Shown here piece after piece: positions 20,420 to 28,573 of a DNA stretch of 30,935 nt; position 1 is the stretch's first letter; the number at the start of each line of letters is the position of its first letter. Location: positions 1 to 30,935 of IMG/VR virus record IMGVR_UViG_3300042886_000400; one strand, given 5' to 3'. This DNA is from a virus. The notes beneath the pieces were generated by a model, which saw nothing but the letters and a program-made list of their open reading frames with translations, made no database searches and was not told the DNA's origin. The position numbers and the translations under genes are program-made.

Positions 20420-20872
20420 TTAGGATTTTTTAATGAATTTTTCAAAATCTTGAGGTATTAACTTATGCGGATTTGGCAACCCCCTGCAAAGTCCGTTTAG
20501 TTCACTGCAAACCACTTTTTTAGGGTTGTCACGGTTGATTACCCACGAAGCCAACACATAAGAACCAAACCATTTTGCAACCTTCCACGATACGTAATTA
20601 ACAAAACGTCCTAACTCGTATTTTTTGCCTACTAATTTTTTCACGTCAATTTTGCAGTCGTACCAATCAGAAAAGTAATATTCACGGCCTTCATTGTTTG
20701 CCTTCCATTGCTCAAAATCGGTGCAAATAACACGGGGAAATTCCGCTTCGATTACCTCATTGTTTTCGGTATGTACGGATGTATGGCTGAACTCTGATTT
20801 GGTAACCTTAGCAATGCCTTTACTACCAATTCGGCGATTATCGGCCTTTAAAATTATATCTCTTACTCTCAT
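20420..20872 (-). CDS. Permuted NlpC/P60-like papain-fold enzyme
   Basis: 150 residues. His30 in KSEFSHTSVH followed by VIEAEFPRV, and Cys122 in KKVVCSELNGLCRGL near the C-terminus: the order His first, Cys later is that of circularly permuted papain-like enzymes (YiiX/YaeF type). The C-terminus PHKLIPQDFEKF also fits that type. It may be a peptidoglycan or lipid/peptide hydrolase; as a virion or lysis component it would complement the lysozyme. Substrate unknown. Confidence 0.65.
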   Translation of the reverse strand: MRVRDIILKADNRRIGSKGIAKVTKSEFSHTSVHTENNEVIEAEFPRVICTDFEQWKANNEGREYYFSDWYDCKIDVKKLVGKKYELGRFVNYVSWKVAKWFGSYVLASWVINRDNPKKVVCSELNGLCRGLPNPHKLIPQDFEKFIKKS

Positions 20873-21345
20873 CGTGCCATCATGCCAACGCCTATGCCTG
20901 CTTTAATGGCTAAGCCTACCGAAGTATCCCAATAGTCATAAAAGTTAGTATATCCTTCATTATATTCGGTGGTCGAGTAATGTTTAGGTTCAAAGCTACT
21001 ACCTTCTTCGTCTTTAAGTTCTACCATAGCTTCTTCTTTGGTGCAGAATACCCCTGCCGTAGTGCAATAGATAGACCTATCCGTAACGAGTTGATTATTG
21101 GTATAGCGTTGTGGCATAGTAGCGTTAGTGTATAAAATCCAAGGTGAAAGAGAATCTTTTCTCCATGCTATTTTTATATTAGTCAATACTTTGTCGCTGA
21201 AGGGAATTATCATGGCATCAGCAAAGTCCAATTCTTCAAAAGTTGTTCCTTCATCCGTCCTGTGGCATCCTTGATGTGTTCCTGTTTCGCTGATTTCAAT
21301 AAGACTGAAATCTGAATTTGTGTTTACTTTTACTAATGTTTTCAT
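20869..21345 (-). CDS. Hypothetical tail-region protein
   Basis: 158 residues from ATG 21345 (MKTLVKVNTNSDFSLIEI...), the codon nearest the stop of the preceding gene; an upstream ATG at 21405 lies inside that gene and is less likely. The C-terminal EGYTNFYDYWDTSVGLAIKAGIGVGMMAR is hydrophobic at its end. Four-base overlap with the papain-fold gene. Located next to the tail fibre genes; structural role inferred. Confidence 0.55.
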   Translation of the reverse strand: MKTLVKVNTNSDFSLIEISETGTHQGCHRTDEGTTFEELDFADAMIIPFSDKVLTNIKIAWRKDSLSPWILYTNATMPQRYTNNQLVTDRSIYCTTAGVFCTKEEAMVELKDEEGSSFEPKHYSTTEYNEGYTNFYDYWDTSVGLAIKAGIGVGMMAR

Positions 21346-21349
21346 ATTT

Positions 21350-21592
21350 TTAAATAATTTGAATCCAGCCTGTTGATTTGTAAATATATAGCCCCTCTGT
21401 TGCATCTGTGCAGTAGACTATTAATCCCACAGGAGGCGTACCTCCTGCGATAGCTGTACGTTGTGCATTTGTCATCCTAGGAAACAATACACCCTTATCA
21501 GTAGCATTAACCTCTAATATAGCACTTGCGTTATTTTCCGTGATACCCGTAGCGTCTATTTTTACGGGGCTTCTAAATATATCTTGTCCCAT
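21350..21592 (-). CDS. Small tail-fibre-associated protein
   Basis: 80 residues: MGQDIFRSPVKIDATGI... then ASAILEVNATDKGVLFPRMT, AQRTAIAGGTPPVGLIVYCTD and EGLYIYKSTGWIQII, a phrase series often found in Bacteroidetes phage tail fibres and adhesins. A small beta domain, perhaps a fibre cap or chaperone. It starts two bases after the end of the fibre gene. Confidence 0.65.
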   Translation of the reverse strand: MGQDIFRSPVKIDATGITENNASAILEVNATDKGVLFPRMTNAQRTAIAGGTPPVGLIVYCTDATEGLYIYKSTGWIQII

Positions 21593-21594
21593 AC

Positions 21595-24084
21595 CTATAT
21601 TATATAATTACTTATTAAGCTTACTTTGCAATTATTAGTTACTCCTGTAATATTTTTCAGGTAGTTGGTGGCAAAATTACCTTCTATTGTTCCAGTTGCA
21701 CCTGAATCAACTACTATTGGGGTTGTATTTGCGTGAGTATTAGTATCAAGATTTGACGAGAATATAACATTATCTAATCTTAATTTACTTCCCGTTAAGT
21801 ACAACATGATAGGTGGCAATACTGCTACATTGCCAGTTTGCATTCCACTACCATAAAACGTAACATTGCTTATCCTAGAATTACAGTCGGAAGATGCAAG
21901 AAGCAATGGCCCTGCTGAATTGGTAGTGTTGGTATATTCCCATATCCCACGACCAACTCCATTTATTTTAGTCTTAGATTTTAAAGATAAATATCCTAAA
22001 AAAGCGATGCTTTTGAAGTATTCAAAATTAAGAGTGCCGTTAAATATTATCGGGTATATTAAGTACCCATTTTGCTCAACATACCCAAAATTGAATGTTC
22101 CAAACTCCGTTCCAAATATTGTCTGCGTATTTAAAAGTGACAATTTTTTGATATTATAAATATTAGTTGCTGTACTATTCCCAAAAAAAGCGTATATTTT
22201 TGTACCTGCATGAGAAACTACTTCAATATCATCTACATTTGTAACTGCACACGTTAATGTGTCACAAAATGATAAACCAGCTAGGTTCGTATAAGTACTA
22301 ACCGAATAATAGACTTTTTTAATATTAATAGATTTTACTGTTCCGTAAAAAATGGTGAAATAAGTAGACGCAACAGAAGGAGTACCCGAAATGTTGAAAA
22401 TATTTATGTTATATATACAGTTTGGCAACGAAAGAGGCACACTAAACCCTTTTAACGCACTACCATCACCTGTAAGGCTTACAGTCATTGAATTGCATTG
22501 GAAATAACTTTCGTTTGTTGCTCCAAGACTTCTAAACCCGTAATTGTTGTTAAGACTTGCATCAATACCCAATAATATTTGCATATTATCAATAATATAC
22601 CTGTGACCTGACGATGTATTAGTGTATATGAACCCTCCTTGCGTTGTTTGGGTGTAGTTTGGAACAATAAATGTAAGGTTGTTATTTGTTCCTGAGAATG
22701 TGAATAAAGGCCTTGAAGTAGTTGTAGCAGTTACTGCATAAACAATTTTACCTTTGAATAAAAAGGTAACATTGTCCTTGTTTACACTTGTATTAACGGC
22801 ATGAGTCTCAAATGCAAAATCTCCAACAATTTCAATAGTAATTTGTGCTGTTGAACTTGTCGGAATCAAATCCCAAACTGTTTGAATTAATCTATAAGGC
22901 TTATCTTCACGACCTGCTACACCTGTTAAATCATCTCCTAAATTCAAATCTACTCGGTAATAATTAGGTATTGCGTAAGCCACTGACCTCGCATCAATTT
23001 GCGTTTGTATAGCACTTGTTACGCCCTTAACATAGCTTAATTCTGTTAAATTTGGATATGTCGCAGTCAGTAAACTTTCTACATTTTTTGTAGCGTCAAA
23101 ATGTGCAATAGTTAACGCAGTTGCACCACTTACAATAATATCTGTAGTAGTAATATTTTTACCACCTAAATCAACATCATTTAATGCTCCTGTATAAGGA
23201 ATATAATTAGTTGCATCCACTACAGGAGCAGGTAAGTTTGACCTTGAATCAGAACCATCTCCTTGGAATATAGATATACTAGGTGCTGAACCTCCTCCTG
23301 AAACAACTGCATAAATCTTGGTTGCTATCCTTGATGTAACTGAACTTAAAGTCTTTTCAACTGTATTATAACCTATAATGTATTCAGTGCTTCCACTTCC
23401 AACTAAGACAGTTGATGGCCCTAAGTCTGCAAGTTTAACGATGTCAACACCTGCACTTGTAACCTCCCACATTTCTGCCCTTACTTGTAAATCTTTAGTT
23501 CCTCCTGTTTTACCTAAATGTAAGTGGTTAAGATACTGACCATCAGGAATACTTGTACGGTTTGGGTTGTTAGGCTCTGATATAAATGTAGCCAATAACT
23601 GACCATCCGTAACACTTGCAAACGGTAATGAGGTTAATGCTACTTGTGGCGTTGTTGTTTGTTTATAGTAAGTAGCAACGTCTGAAGCGGTATTTGTTAA
23701 GTAATAAGTCAAATCTCCCAAAACGGGTATAGGTTGAAAGCTTGCTACACCATTAGCAGAAGTCCAAACTAAAGGAGTATTGGTAGCGTTTTTAGTTATC
23801 AAATCCTCTTTTGCATCTAATTGGTCTTGAATACTTGATGTAGCATCATTGTAAGTGTCTTGCAAGTCACTTTGATAGCGTTTGTCAGTAGTTTCAGGAA
23901 CAATTGAAGTATCAAGTGTTTCAAGACTTGCCGTGTTTGTATTATCGCCTATGTATATCTGACCTTCAGGCATTTCATCGCTTAATCCCGCGCTGTCTAT
24001 CATTGTAACCAACGTGTCAAAGTTGGCATCCATTTCACTTGTTGTAAGCTTTCTTAATACGTTTCTCCAGAAGGTAATCGCCAT
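21595..24084 (-). CDS. Tail fibre / receptor-binding protein
   Basis: 829 residues. N-terminal part has FWRNVLRKLTTSEMDANFDTL, likely virion attachment. The middle includes YIPYTGALNDVDLGGKNITT and LTELSYVKGVTSAIQTQIDA, phrases typical of trimeric Bacteroidetes phage fibres. Residues about 410-829 are Gly/Asn/Thr/Ser-rich, repetitive and beta-helix-like, with no recognised hydrolase motif. Likely trimeric and binds the host surface, determining host range. Confidence 0.8.
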   Translation of the reverse strand: MAITFWRNVLRKLTTSEMDANFDTLVTMIDSAGLSDEMPEGQIYIGDNTNTASLETLDTSIVPETTDKRYQSDLQDTYNDATSSIQDQLDAKEDLITKNATNTPLVWTSANGVASFQPIPVLGDLTYYLTNTASDVATYYKQTTTPQVALTSLPFASVTDGQLLATFISEPNNPNRTSIPDGQYLNHLHLGKTGGTKDLQVRAEMWEVTSAGVDIVKLADLGPSTVLVGSGSTEYIIGYNTVEKTLSSVTSRIATKIYAVVSGGGSAPSISIFQGDGSDSRSNLPAPVVDATNYIPYTGALNDVDLGGKNITTTDIIVSGATALTIAHFDATKNVESLLTATYPNLTELSYVKGVTSAIQTQIDARSVAYAIPNYYRVDLNLGDDLTGVAGREDKPYRLIQTVWDLIPTSSTAQITIEIVGDFAFETHAVNTSVNKDNVTFLFKGKIVYAVTATTTSRPLFTFSGTNNNLTFIVPNYTQTTQGGFIYTNTSSGHRYIIDNMQILLGIDASLNNNYGFRSLGATNESYFQCNSMTVSLTGDGSALKGFSVPLSLPNCIYNINIFNISGTPSVASTYFTIFYGTVKSINIKKVYYSVSTYTNLAGLSFCDTLTCAVTNVDDIEVVSHAGTKIYAFFGNSTATNIYNIKKLSLLNTQTIFGTEFGTFNFGYVEQNGYLIYPIIFNGTLNFEYFKSIAFLGYLSLKSKTKINGVGRGIWEYTNTTNSAGPLLLASSDCNSRISNVTFYGSGMQTGNVAVLPPIMLYLTGSKLRLDNVIFSSNLDTNTHANTTPIVVDSGATGTIEGNFATNYLKNITGVTNNCKVSLISNYII

Positions 24085-24085
24085 T

Positions 24086-24640
24086 TTAACAGTTTTTTAA
24101 AGTTGGTGTAATGCACTTATTTTGTAAAGCGTAATTAATAGAGTAATCGACTTTAATAAGCACATCATTTGCGTTTATCTTATATCTTAATTCACCAAAT
24201 TCGGCTTTGTATATTGATTGTTTATCACCTTTGATTGACTTGATGTTTACGTCAACATAATTAACGCCTAAAACATTTCTTTGCGATTGTGTTATAATAG
24301 TCATTAATCCTTTATCAATAATCTCGTTTACAAATTCCGTTGAGGTATTTCGGGCGTAAAGAATTATTGAGTTATCAAATTGCTTTTCAATAAGCTTGTC
24401 GGCTCCAAAACCTTTGGAATTGTCGTTATTATTGCTTTCAGAATTATTGTAATGATAAAGTTCGCAAGCGTATGAATCATCAAAAAAAAAATGTTCAATA
24501 TCTCCCATTTCATAAATTACGGGGAATGTTTTACCCTCTTTAATTAACACCTCACTAAGTCCAATTGCACGTATATTTATACAGCTATTAGCTTTAATGT
24601 TGTCGTTAATAATGTTTACTATCTTATTTACAATACTCAT
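24086..24640 (-). CDS. Hypothetical virion protein upstream of tail fibre
   Basis: 184 residues: helical start MSIVNKIVNIINDNIKAN, central beta region, Asn-rich loop SESNNNDNSKGF, then a region (EFVNEIIDKGLMTIITQ; ELRYKINANDVLIKVDYSIN). Located between a probable tail-completion gene and the tail fibre; it may be the tail terminator or adaptor. No homologue recognised. Confidence 0.6.
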   Translation of the reverse strand: MSIVNKIVNIINDNIKANSCINIRAIGLSEVLIKEGKTFPVIYEMGDIEHFFFDDSYACELYHYNNSESNNNDNSKGFGADKLIEKQFDNSIILYARNTSTEFVNEIIDKGLMTIITQSQRNVLGVNYVDVNIKSIKGDKQSIYKAEFGELRYKINANDVLIKVDYSINYALQNKCITPTLKNC

Positions 24641-25122
24641 TTTAGCTGTTTATCTAATTCGTATAAAAAAATTTCGGTAAACTCATCGGCTTCTGAATCT
24701 GTTAATTGGAAAATGTCGCCAAATCTATCCTCCATAAATTCGCTTTTTTGTGCACCATTCGGAATCTTTGATTTTGCCCCATTTGCCTCTGCTTCAAATC
24801 CTAAACAGTAATCGATATTATTAACGCCAAACTTAAATTGAGCTTCCAAGTCGCCTGTAAGCATTAGATTAATATTAGAGTTGCTTCTATTTTCTTTTTT
24901 TGCTCTAATTTCTTTATACTTTGGATTATAAGTTCCGAAAGATTGACCTTTACTGTTTTTACCCCCTGCATCATTAAATACCCTTTCTTTTACTTTTACC
25001 AACATTGATAGCCCTGCGCTACGTTGCGCCTTGTCTATGTAAGTACCCAAGATTGAACTACCTAACATTTCGCCCATTAGCGTGTTATCTAGTTGCTTGT
25101 CTGTCTTGGATGTTACTTTCAT
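24637..25122 (-). CDS. Probable tail-completion/virion morphogenesis protein
   Basis: 161 residues. Layout: N-terminal helix, KVKERVFNDAGG, SFGTYNPKYKEIRAKKENR, LMLTGDLEAQFKFGV, then EFMEDRFGDIFQLTDSEADEF. It resembles small head-completion/tail-completion proteins (gpG/HK97 gp10 type), where the 'L.TG.L...F..G' pattern and a terminal 'fG.iF.L...E' pattern are common. Assignment is by pattern and position only. Confidence 0.5.
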   Translation of the reverse strand: MKVTSKTDKQLDNTLMGEMLGSSILGTYIDKAQRSAGLSMLVKVKERVFNDAGGKNSKGQSFGTYNPKYKEIRAKKENRSNSNINLMLTGDLEAQFKFGVNNIDYCLGFEAEANGAKSKIPNGAQKSEFMEDRFGDIFQLTDSEADEFTEIFLYELDKQLK

Positions 25123-25262
25123 TAAGCTACTTTTTTAAGGCGTTCGTATGATTCTATTTCATCACATACTATTTCTTTAGGCATTGCGATAATTAAACAG
25201 GTTGGTAATCCGATTACTTTACACCCTCTTTTTCTTGCTCCACAACTGTTAGTTATTCTCAT
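25122..25262 (-). CDS. Cys-rich microprotein between structural genes
   Basis: 46 residues: MRITNSCGARKRGCKVIGLPTCLIIAMPKEIVCDEIESY..., with Cys at positions 7, 14, 22 and 33, which might bind a metal. ATG at 25262 overlaps the connector gene end; its TAA overlaps the next ATG (TAATG). Function unknown; the junctions at both ends support a real gene. Confidence 0.5.
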   Translation of the reverse strand: MRITNSCGARKRGCKVIGLPTCLIIAMPKEIVCDEIESYERLKKVA

Positions 25263-26263
25263 GGTCGTGCAAATGTTTGTTGAAATCTTTCATTGTTTGA
25301 AAAGCACCCATTTTTAGGCAATACCATATTTTTAAATGATATATCCATGTACTTGTTGTATTCGTTAATATAGTGGTCGTACATTCCGTTTAGTTCCTCG
25401 TTGGTATATTGACTTGTAAATATATTGAACCTCTCGGATAGCTTTGTTTCTTGGACTATTTCGCTTAGTAACAAGTAAGCCCATGCAAGTTTGAATCTGT
25501 CAATAATTGGCGCAATAAATTCTTCAAGTGAACACTTTTGATTGAAATCTAGTATTATGCCCCAAGTGTTTGCAACGCTTGTTACATTAGCTTTTACGTT
25601 TGGTTGCTTACCTGTATTGATAGCACCAACACAACTAATCGAATAACCATTTACAAATCCTGTGCTTTGCATTGCACAATCATCTTGATAGCTTGCTTGG
25701 GTTTGGTTTAATTGAAAATCATTATTATCATAGCATAAAAAATAATTAGGGTATAAATTGCCGTTGTTTTCAATTTCTAAATCCAAATAAACATCGTTGA
25801 ATCCTTCGGCTAAATCAACGGTAACGGTCTTAATCAATAAACCTTTATTTAAGTCATATATTAAGAACTCGGCATCGGTAACCGTACTATCTGAATAACA
25901 ACTAAATTGAGTTAATTGAACACGCTCATATCTATCTTGTATGCCATAAATTTTAATACCTACATAGTCATTACTTGCGCTATTCATTGTAAGCGTTTGA
26001 GGTTGTAACCCAAATTGTAATTGGTCTTTGACAATAGGCATCAAAGCACGTCTATTCAATCTATCAAGTATGCCCTCGTTTATTAACAAAGTGCATCTTT
26101 CTTGAATGTTGTCCCAGGTCGCTGAAAATGTTTTATCCTCGGAATTGCTTATTTTATCCAAAGATTTTAAGCTAACCCCTGCCATTTGATTAATCCAAAA
26201 GTTGCTTCTTGGAGTTGTTAATGTGCAAGATTTTAACCCTATATAGTCTTTAAAAATTCTCAT
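25259..26263 (-). CDS. Structural protein, possible head-tail connector
   Basis: 334 residues from ATG 26263 (MRIFKDYIGLKSCTLTT); an in-frame TTG upstream (26278) falls in the terminator hairpin and is rejected. Phrases: WINQMAGVSLKSLDKI, NDYVGIKIYGIQDRYERV, a central beta-rich domain and a helical C-terminus (LAWAYLLLSEIVQETKLS; ELNGMYDHYINEYNKYM). It follows the capsid gene across a terminator/promoter element. Adaptor or connector is likely by position, but no family was recognised. Confidence 0.6.
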   Translation of the reverse strand: MRIFKDYIGLKSCTLTTPRSNFWINQMAGVSLKSLDKISNSEDKTFSATWDNIQERCTLLINEGILDRLNRRALMPIVKDQLQFGLQPQTLTMNSASNDYVGIKIYGIQDRYERVQLTQFSCYSDSTVTDAEFLIYDLNKGLLIKTVTVDLAEGFNDVYLDLEIENNGNLYPNYFLCYDNNDFQLNQTQASYQDDCAMQSTGFVNGYSISCVGAINTGKQPNVKANVTSVANTWGIILDFNQKCSLEEFIAPIIDRFKLAWAYLLLSEIVQETKLSERFNIFTSQYTNEELNGMYDHYINEYNKYMDISFKNMVLPKNGCFSNNERFQQTFARP

Positions 26264-26266
26264 AGC

Positions 26267-26311
26267 CAAAAATAACAAAAGCCGTACATTTCTGTACGGC
26301 TTTGTGCCACT
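26267..26311 (-). promoter_or_regulatory. Candidate late promoter (copy 2 of 3) overlapping a terminator
   Basis: Minus strand AGTGGCACAA (26311-26302), 27 bases, TATTTTTG (26274-26267), then the ATG at 26263 after three bases. The gap contains the terminator hairpin (26278-26303). Same elements and spacing as at 618-662; see findings. Confidence 0.45.
26278..26303 (-). terminator. Terminator after the major capsid gene
   Basis: AAAGCCGTACA (26278-26288) and TGTACGGCTTT (26293-26303) pair perfectly around a 4-base loop (GAAA on the minus strand), a strong 11-bp stem; the minus-strand tail is TTTTGTT. It ends or attenuates the scaffold/capsid transcript in the 75-base gap between the capsid gene and the next gene. 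Confidence 0.8.
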
Positions 26312-26338
26312 TTAGACTAATTTGAACTAACAAACAAA

Positions 26339-27421
26339 TTATTCAGCAGTTGCGGTATAACGAAGTAAGCCATTAGAACCAGCTAAATCATCATAAGTAC
26401 CATAAGCGTCAGTAGGAACTACATAAACACCTGCATTGATAGACAATCTTAACAAGAAAGTATCGGTACAAGTATCAAATTCAAACTTAGCGTCATACAT
26501 TAAGTTTGGTATCATTGGGTCAGGGATAGTGAACAATGTTGCAGCGCCAAAAGTGCCTGCATATTTGCCAACATATTTATTCCATGACATAAATTGTGCA
26601 GAACCTTCGCCCATCACAATCAATTCATTAGCGCCAACAATAGTATTAACTGCTTTGTCAACGAAGAACTTGTAATCTTGAGAAACGCTTGAGAAATCAA
26701 CACCGCTATTTTGTAAGCCGTATTTATTCGTACCTAGGTCGAATTTCTCAAAGTTGCCTTTACCAATAATGATAGGAGTTCCGTAAAGTTCATTTTCTGT
26801 GAAGTCAGAAAGTAAAGTTTGGAATCCTTCAAAGATTGGCGCACCTGCAACAATCCCCGTAGCACCTACTGAAATAACAGGGATAGAAGTAGTTGTATTA
26901 ACTCCTGTCGTTGCATTGATACCAAATGAAGTAGATAATTTAGTTACTACTTCGTCATTGATAGACGTACGCATTGCATTCATCGCTGACAAGATGCGTT
27001 TACTAACTTCTTTCAAGTTGTAAGGTACAGGCAAACCAGCTACCGCGGTAGAAGCTTCTTCACAGAACACTCTAATCTCATCCATTCCTAGAGAAATGTC
27101 ATATTGACGATAAATGTCAAGTAAAGTAGTGTCTTCCACATAAGTTTGAGGATCACCAGCTACGCAGTCAGCAGTAGATTTGATAAGGTCTTTTGTTACC
27201 CTTGGTAAATATTTAACGCGTACCTCTTTAATCGTACCCGTTTTGTTTCCACCATAAACTGAAAGTATTTCAGCTGATTGGTTTTCAGGTTGAGAAAGTG
27301 CAAGTGTTGCACCTACTGGAGTTTGCTTAGTTTGTGGGTCATTAAGACCAGCAACCATTTCCAAACCTGTAAGAATTGCAGGGCATACGCCTGCGACATT
27401 GAAATCAATACCTTGTGCCAT
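26339..27421 (-). CDS. Major capsid protein
   Basis: 360 residues, directly downstream of the scaffold gene and followed by a strong terminator, the usual position. Phrases: DFNVAGVCPAILTGLEMVAG at the N-terminus, VTKDLIKSTADCVAGD, LSAMNAMRTSINDEVVTKLST, YGTPIIIGKGNFEKFDLGTN, DPMIPNLMYDAKFEFD. Acidic, beta-rich, hydrophobic C-terminal half, compatible with an HK97-type shell protein. I recognise the layout but not a precise family. Confidence 0.75.
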   Translation of the reverse strand: MAQGIDFNVAGVCPAILTGLEMVAGLNDPQTKQTPVGATLALSQPENQSAEILSVYGGNKTGTIKEVRVKYLPRVTKDLIKSTADCVAGDPQTYVEDTTLLDIYRQYDISLGMDEIRVFCEEASTAVAGLPVPYNLKEVSKRILSAMNAMRTSINDEVVTKLSTSFGINATTGVNTTTSIPVISVGATGIVAGAPIFEGFQTLLSDFTENELYGTPIIIGKGNFEKFDLGTNKYGLQNSGVDFSSVSQDYKFFVDKAVNTIVGANELIVMGEGSAQFMSWNKYVGKYAGTFGAATLFTIPDPMIPNLMYDAKFEFDTCTDTFLLRLSINAGVYVVPTDAYGTYDDLAGSNGLLRYTATAE

Positions 27422-27423
27422 AA

Positions 27424-28272
27424 TTATAAGCCGTTTGATTGTTTAGCTTTTGCTAAGTTTTGAGCAAAAGTGTTATTCACTTTTTGTGTTGGTTGTGCAT
27501 TTGCTTGTTGTGTAACTACAGGAGGTACAACGGTTGCAACGTGCAATAGATTCTTTTCGGCAAGGGCTTTTTGAATACCTGTTTTAATGTCCAAATCAGT
27601 AACGTCTAAACTTTCGTCTGATAGTCTTTTTAGCTTTAATTCACCATTTTGTAAAACAACTTTAGCGTCTTTAGATCTGAAGAAATCTGATACAGCTTGC
27701 TTAGCAAGTGATCCTCGATATTCTGAAGGGATGCTCTCAGTTATTTTATGCTGGTTAATAAAACTTGACATATTCCAATCAATTTCTTTATTAATAGATT
27801 GGTTGACTAGGTCAATGTTTGCAGATTTGAAACTTTCAACTTGATTTGATAATTCTGAAATCTTAGACTTGTATTCTAAATCTAATGCTTTCATTTTTTC
27901 ATCATTGCCACTTGCTTTTGTTTTTGCTTCGATAAGCTTGTTAGCTTCATCCGTTAATTTTGATATTCTTTTAAATGTTTTAGGTTCTGAAGCCCTTAGT
28001 TCGTTAATCTGTTCATCGCTTAGTCCAAGCCCCTTGAAAGCCAAAGTCAGTTCTTTGTCTGTCGCATCTGCAAATTCACTGAAGAATTTTGCTTTGATGT
28101 CGGGATTGTTTTTTGCTTCGTTGGCAGTTAGTAAACCACTTTCAAAAGTTTTTGCTAATTCCTCATCTATCTCAATAGTTGCGGTTAAGCCTATAAGTTG
28201 TTTTAATGATTCATTTGCTGAATCCGTTCCCACTTTCGTAGCTAATGTTGTAATAAGTTCTCCCAATAACAT
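27424..28272 (-). CDS. Capsid scaffolding-like protein
   Basis: 282 residues, highly charged and helical. Coiled coil about 85-155 (EPKTFKRISKLTDEANKLIEAK; ALDLEYKSKISELSNQVESFKS), an intermediate region (IPSEYRGSLAKQAVSDFFRS), and a Gln-rich tail ending in a basic helix (NTFAQNLAKAKQSNGL). Immediately precedes the capsid gene, as phage scaffolds do. It has no visible protease motif. Confidence 0.75.
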   Translation of the reverse strand: MLLGELITTLATKVGTDSANESLKQLIGLTATIEIDEELAKTFESGLLTANEAKNNPDIKAKFFSEFADATDKELTLAFKGLGLSDEQINELRASEPKTFKRISKLTDEANKLIEAKTKASGNDEKMKALDLEYKSKISELSNQVESFKSANIDLVNQSINKEIDWNMSSFINQHKITESIPSEYRGSLAKQAVSDFFRSKDAKVVLQNGELKLKRLSDESLDVTDLDIKTGIQKALAEKNLLHVATVVPPVVTQQANAQPTQKVNNTFAQNLAKAKQSNGL

Positions 28273-28300
28273 AAGGACAGGTTTTAGTTAGTTTTTTTTG

Positions 28301-28345
28301 CAATTTATAGCATAAGTAAAAATAAATTTACTAAATTGTGCCACT
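28301..28345 (-). promoter_or_regulatory. Divergent control region, late promoter copy 3 of 3
   Basis: Minus strand AGTGGCACAA (28345-28336) then 27 bases and ATAAATTG (28308-28301): only the final TTG fits the -7 box well, so this copy is degenerate, but its TTG sits at exactly the distance seen in the two other copies. A palindrome AATTTA-C-TAAATT (28325-28337) overlaps the 10-mer. The region also starts the rightward cassette at 28346. Confidence 0.4.
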
Positions 28346-28573
28346 ATGGAAGAATTCAAACTAAATAGGGTTGTTACTCGAATCCCAACGCCAATATTAA
28401 AATGGCTAGATTTAAGGACAAAAGGGCAGAATTATAAGCGTTCGCGAGTTTTGAAGGCGATTATAAATGAGCACAAGCTATGCGAAGACTTGACAGGTAA
28501 AACAGTTTGGCAAGTAATTAAAGATAATATTGAACTAAGAAAAGAAATATTAAAATTAAAGCGTTATGAGTAA
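28346..28573 (+). CDS. RHH-type regulator of the moron cassette
   Basis: 75 residues: MEEFKLNRVVTRIPTPILKWLDLRTKGQNYKRSRVLKAIINEHKL... A short strand (RVVTRIP) and two helices separated by a basic turn fit a ribbon-helix-helix DNA-binding protein. First gene of the rightward cassette, 73 bases from the divergent scaffold gene. Overlaps the next gene by 8 bases. It may regulate the divergent region with its palindrome at 28325-28337. Function inferred. Confidence 0.55.
   Translation: MEEFKLNRVVTRIPTPILKWLDLRTKGQNYKRSRVLKAIINEHKLCEDLTGKTVWQVIKDNIELRKEILKLKRYE

Noticed and set aside
20694-20906. Plus-strand frame opposite the papain-fold gene
   Set aside because: Antisense shadow with no independent support.
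21866-22159. Plus-strand frame within the tail fibre gene
   Set aside because: Antisense shadow in a repetitive gene; no promoter and no family.
27587-28291. Open frames on the plus strand opposite the scaffold gene
   Set aside because: Ser/Leu-rich antisense shadows of the charged scaffold frame, without start signals or neighbours.
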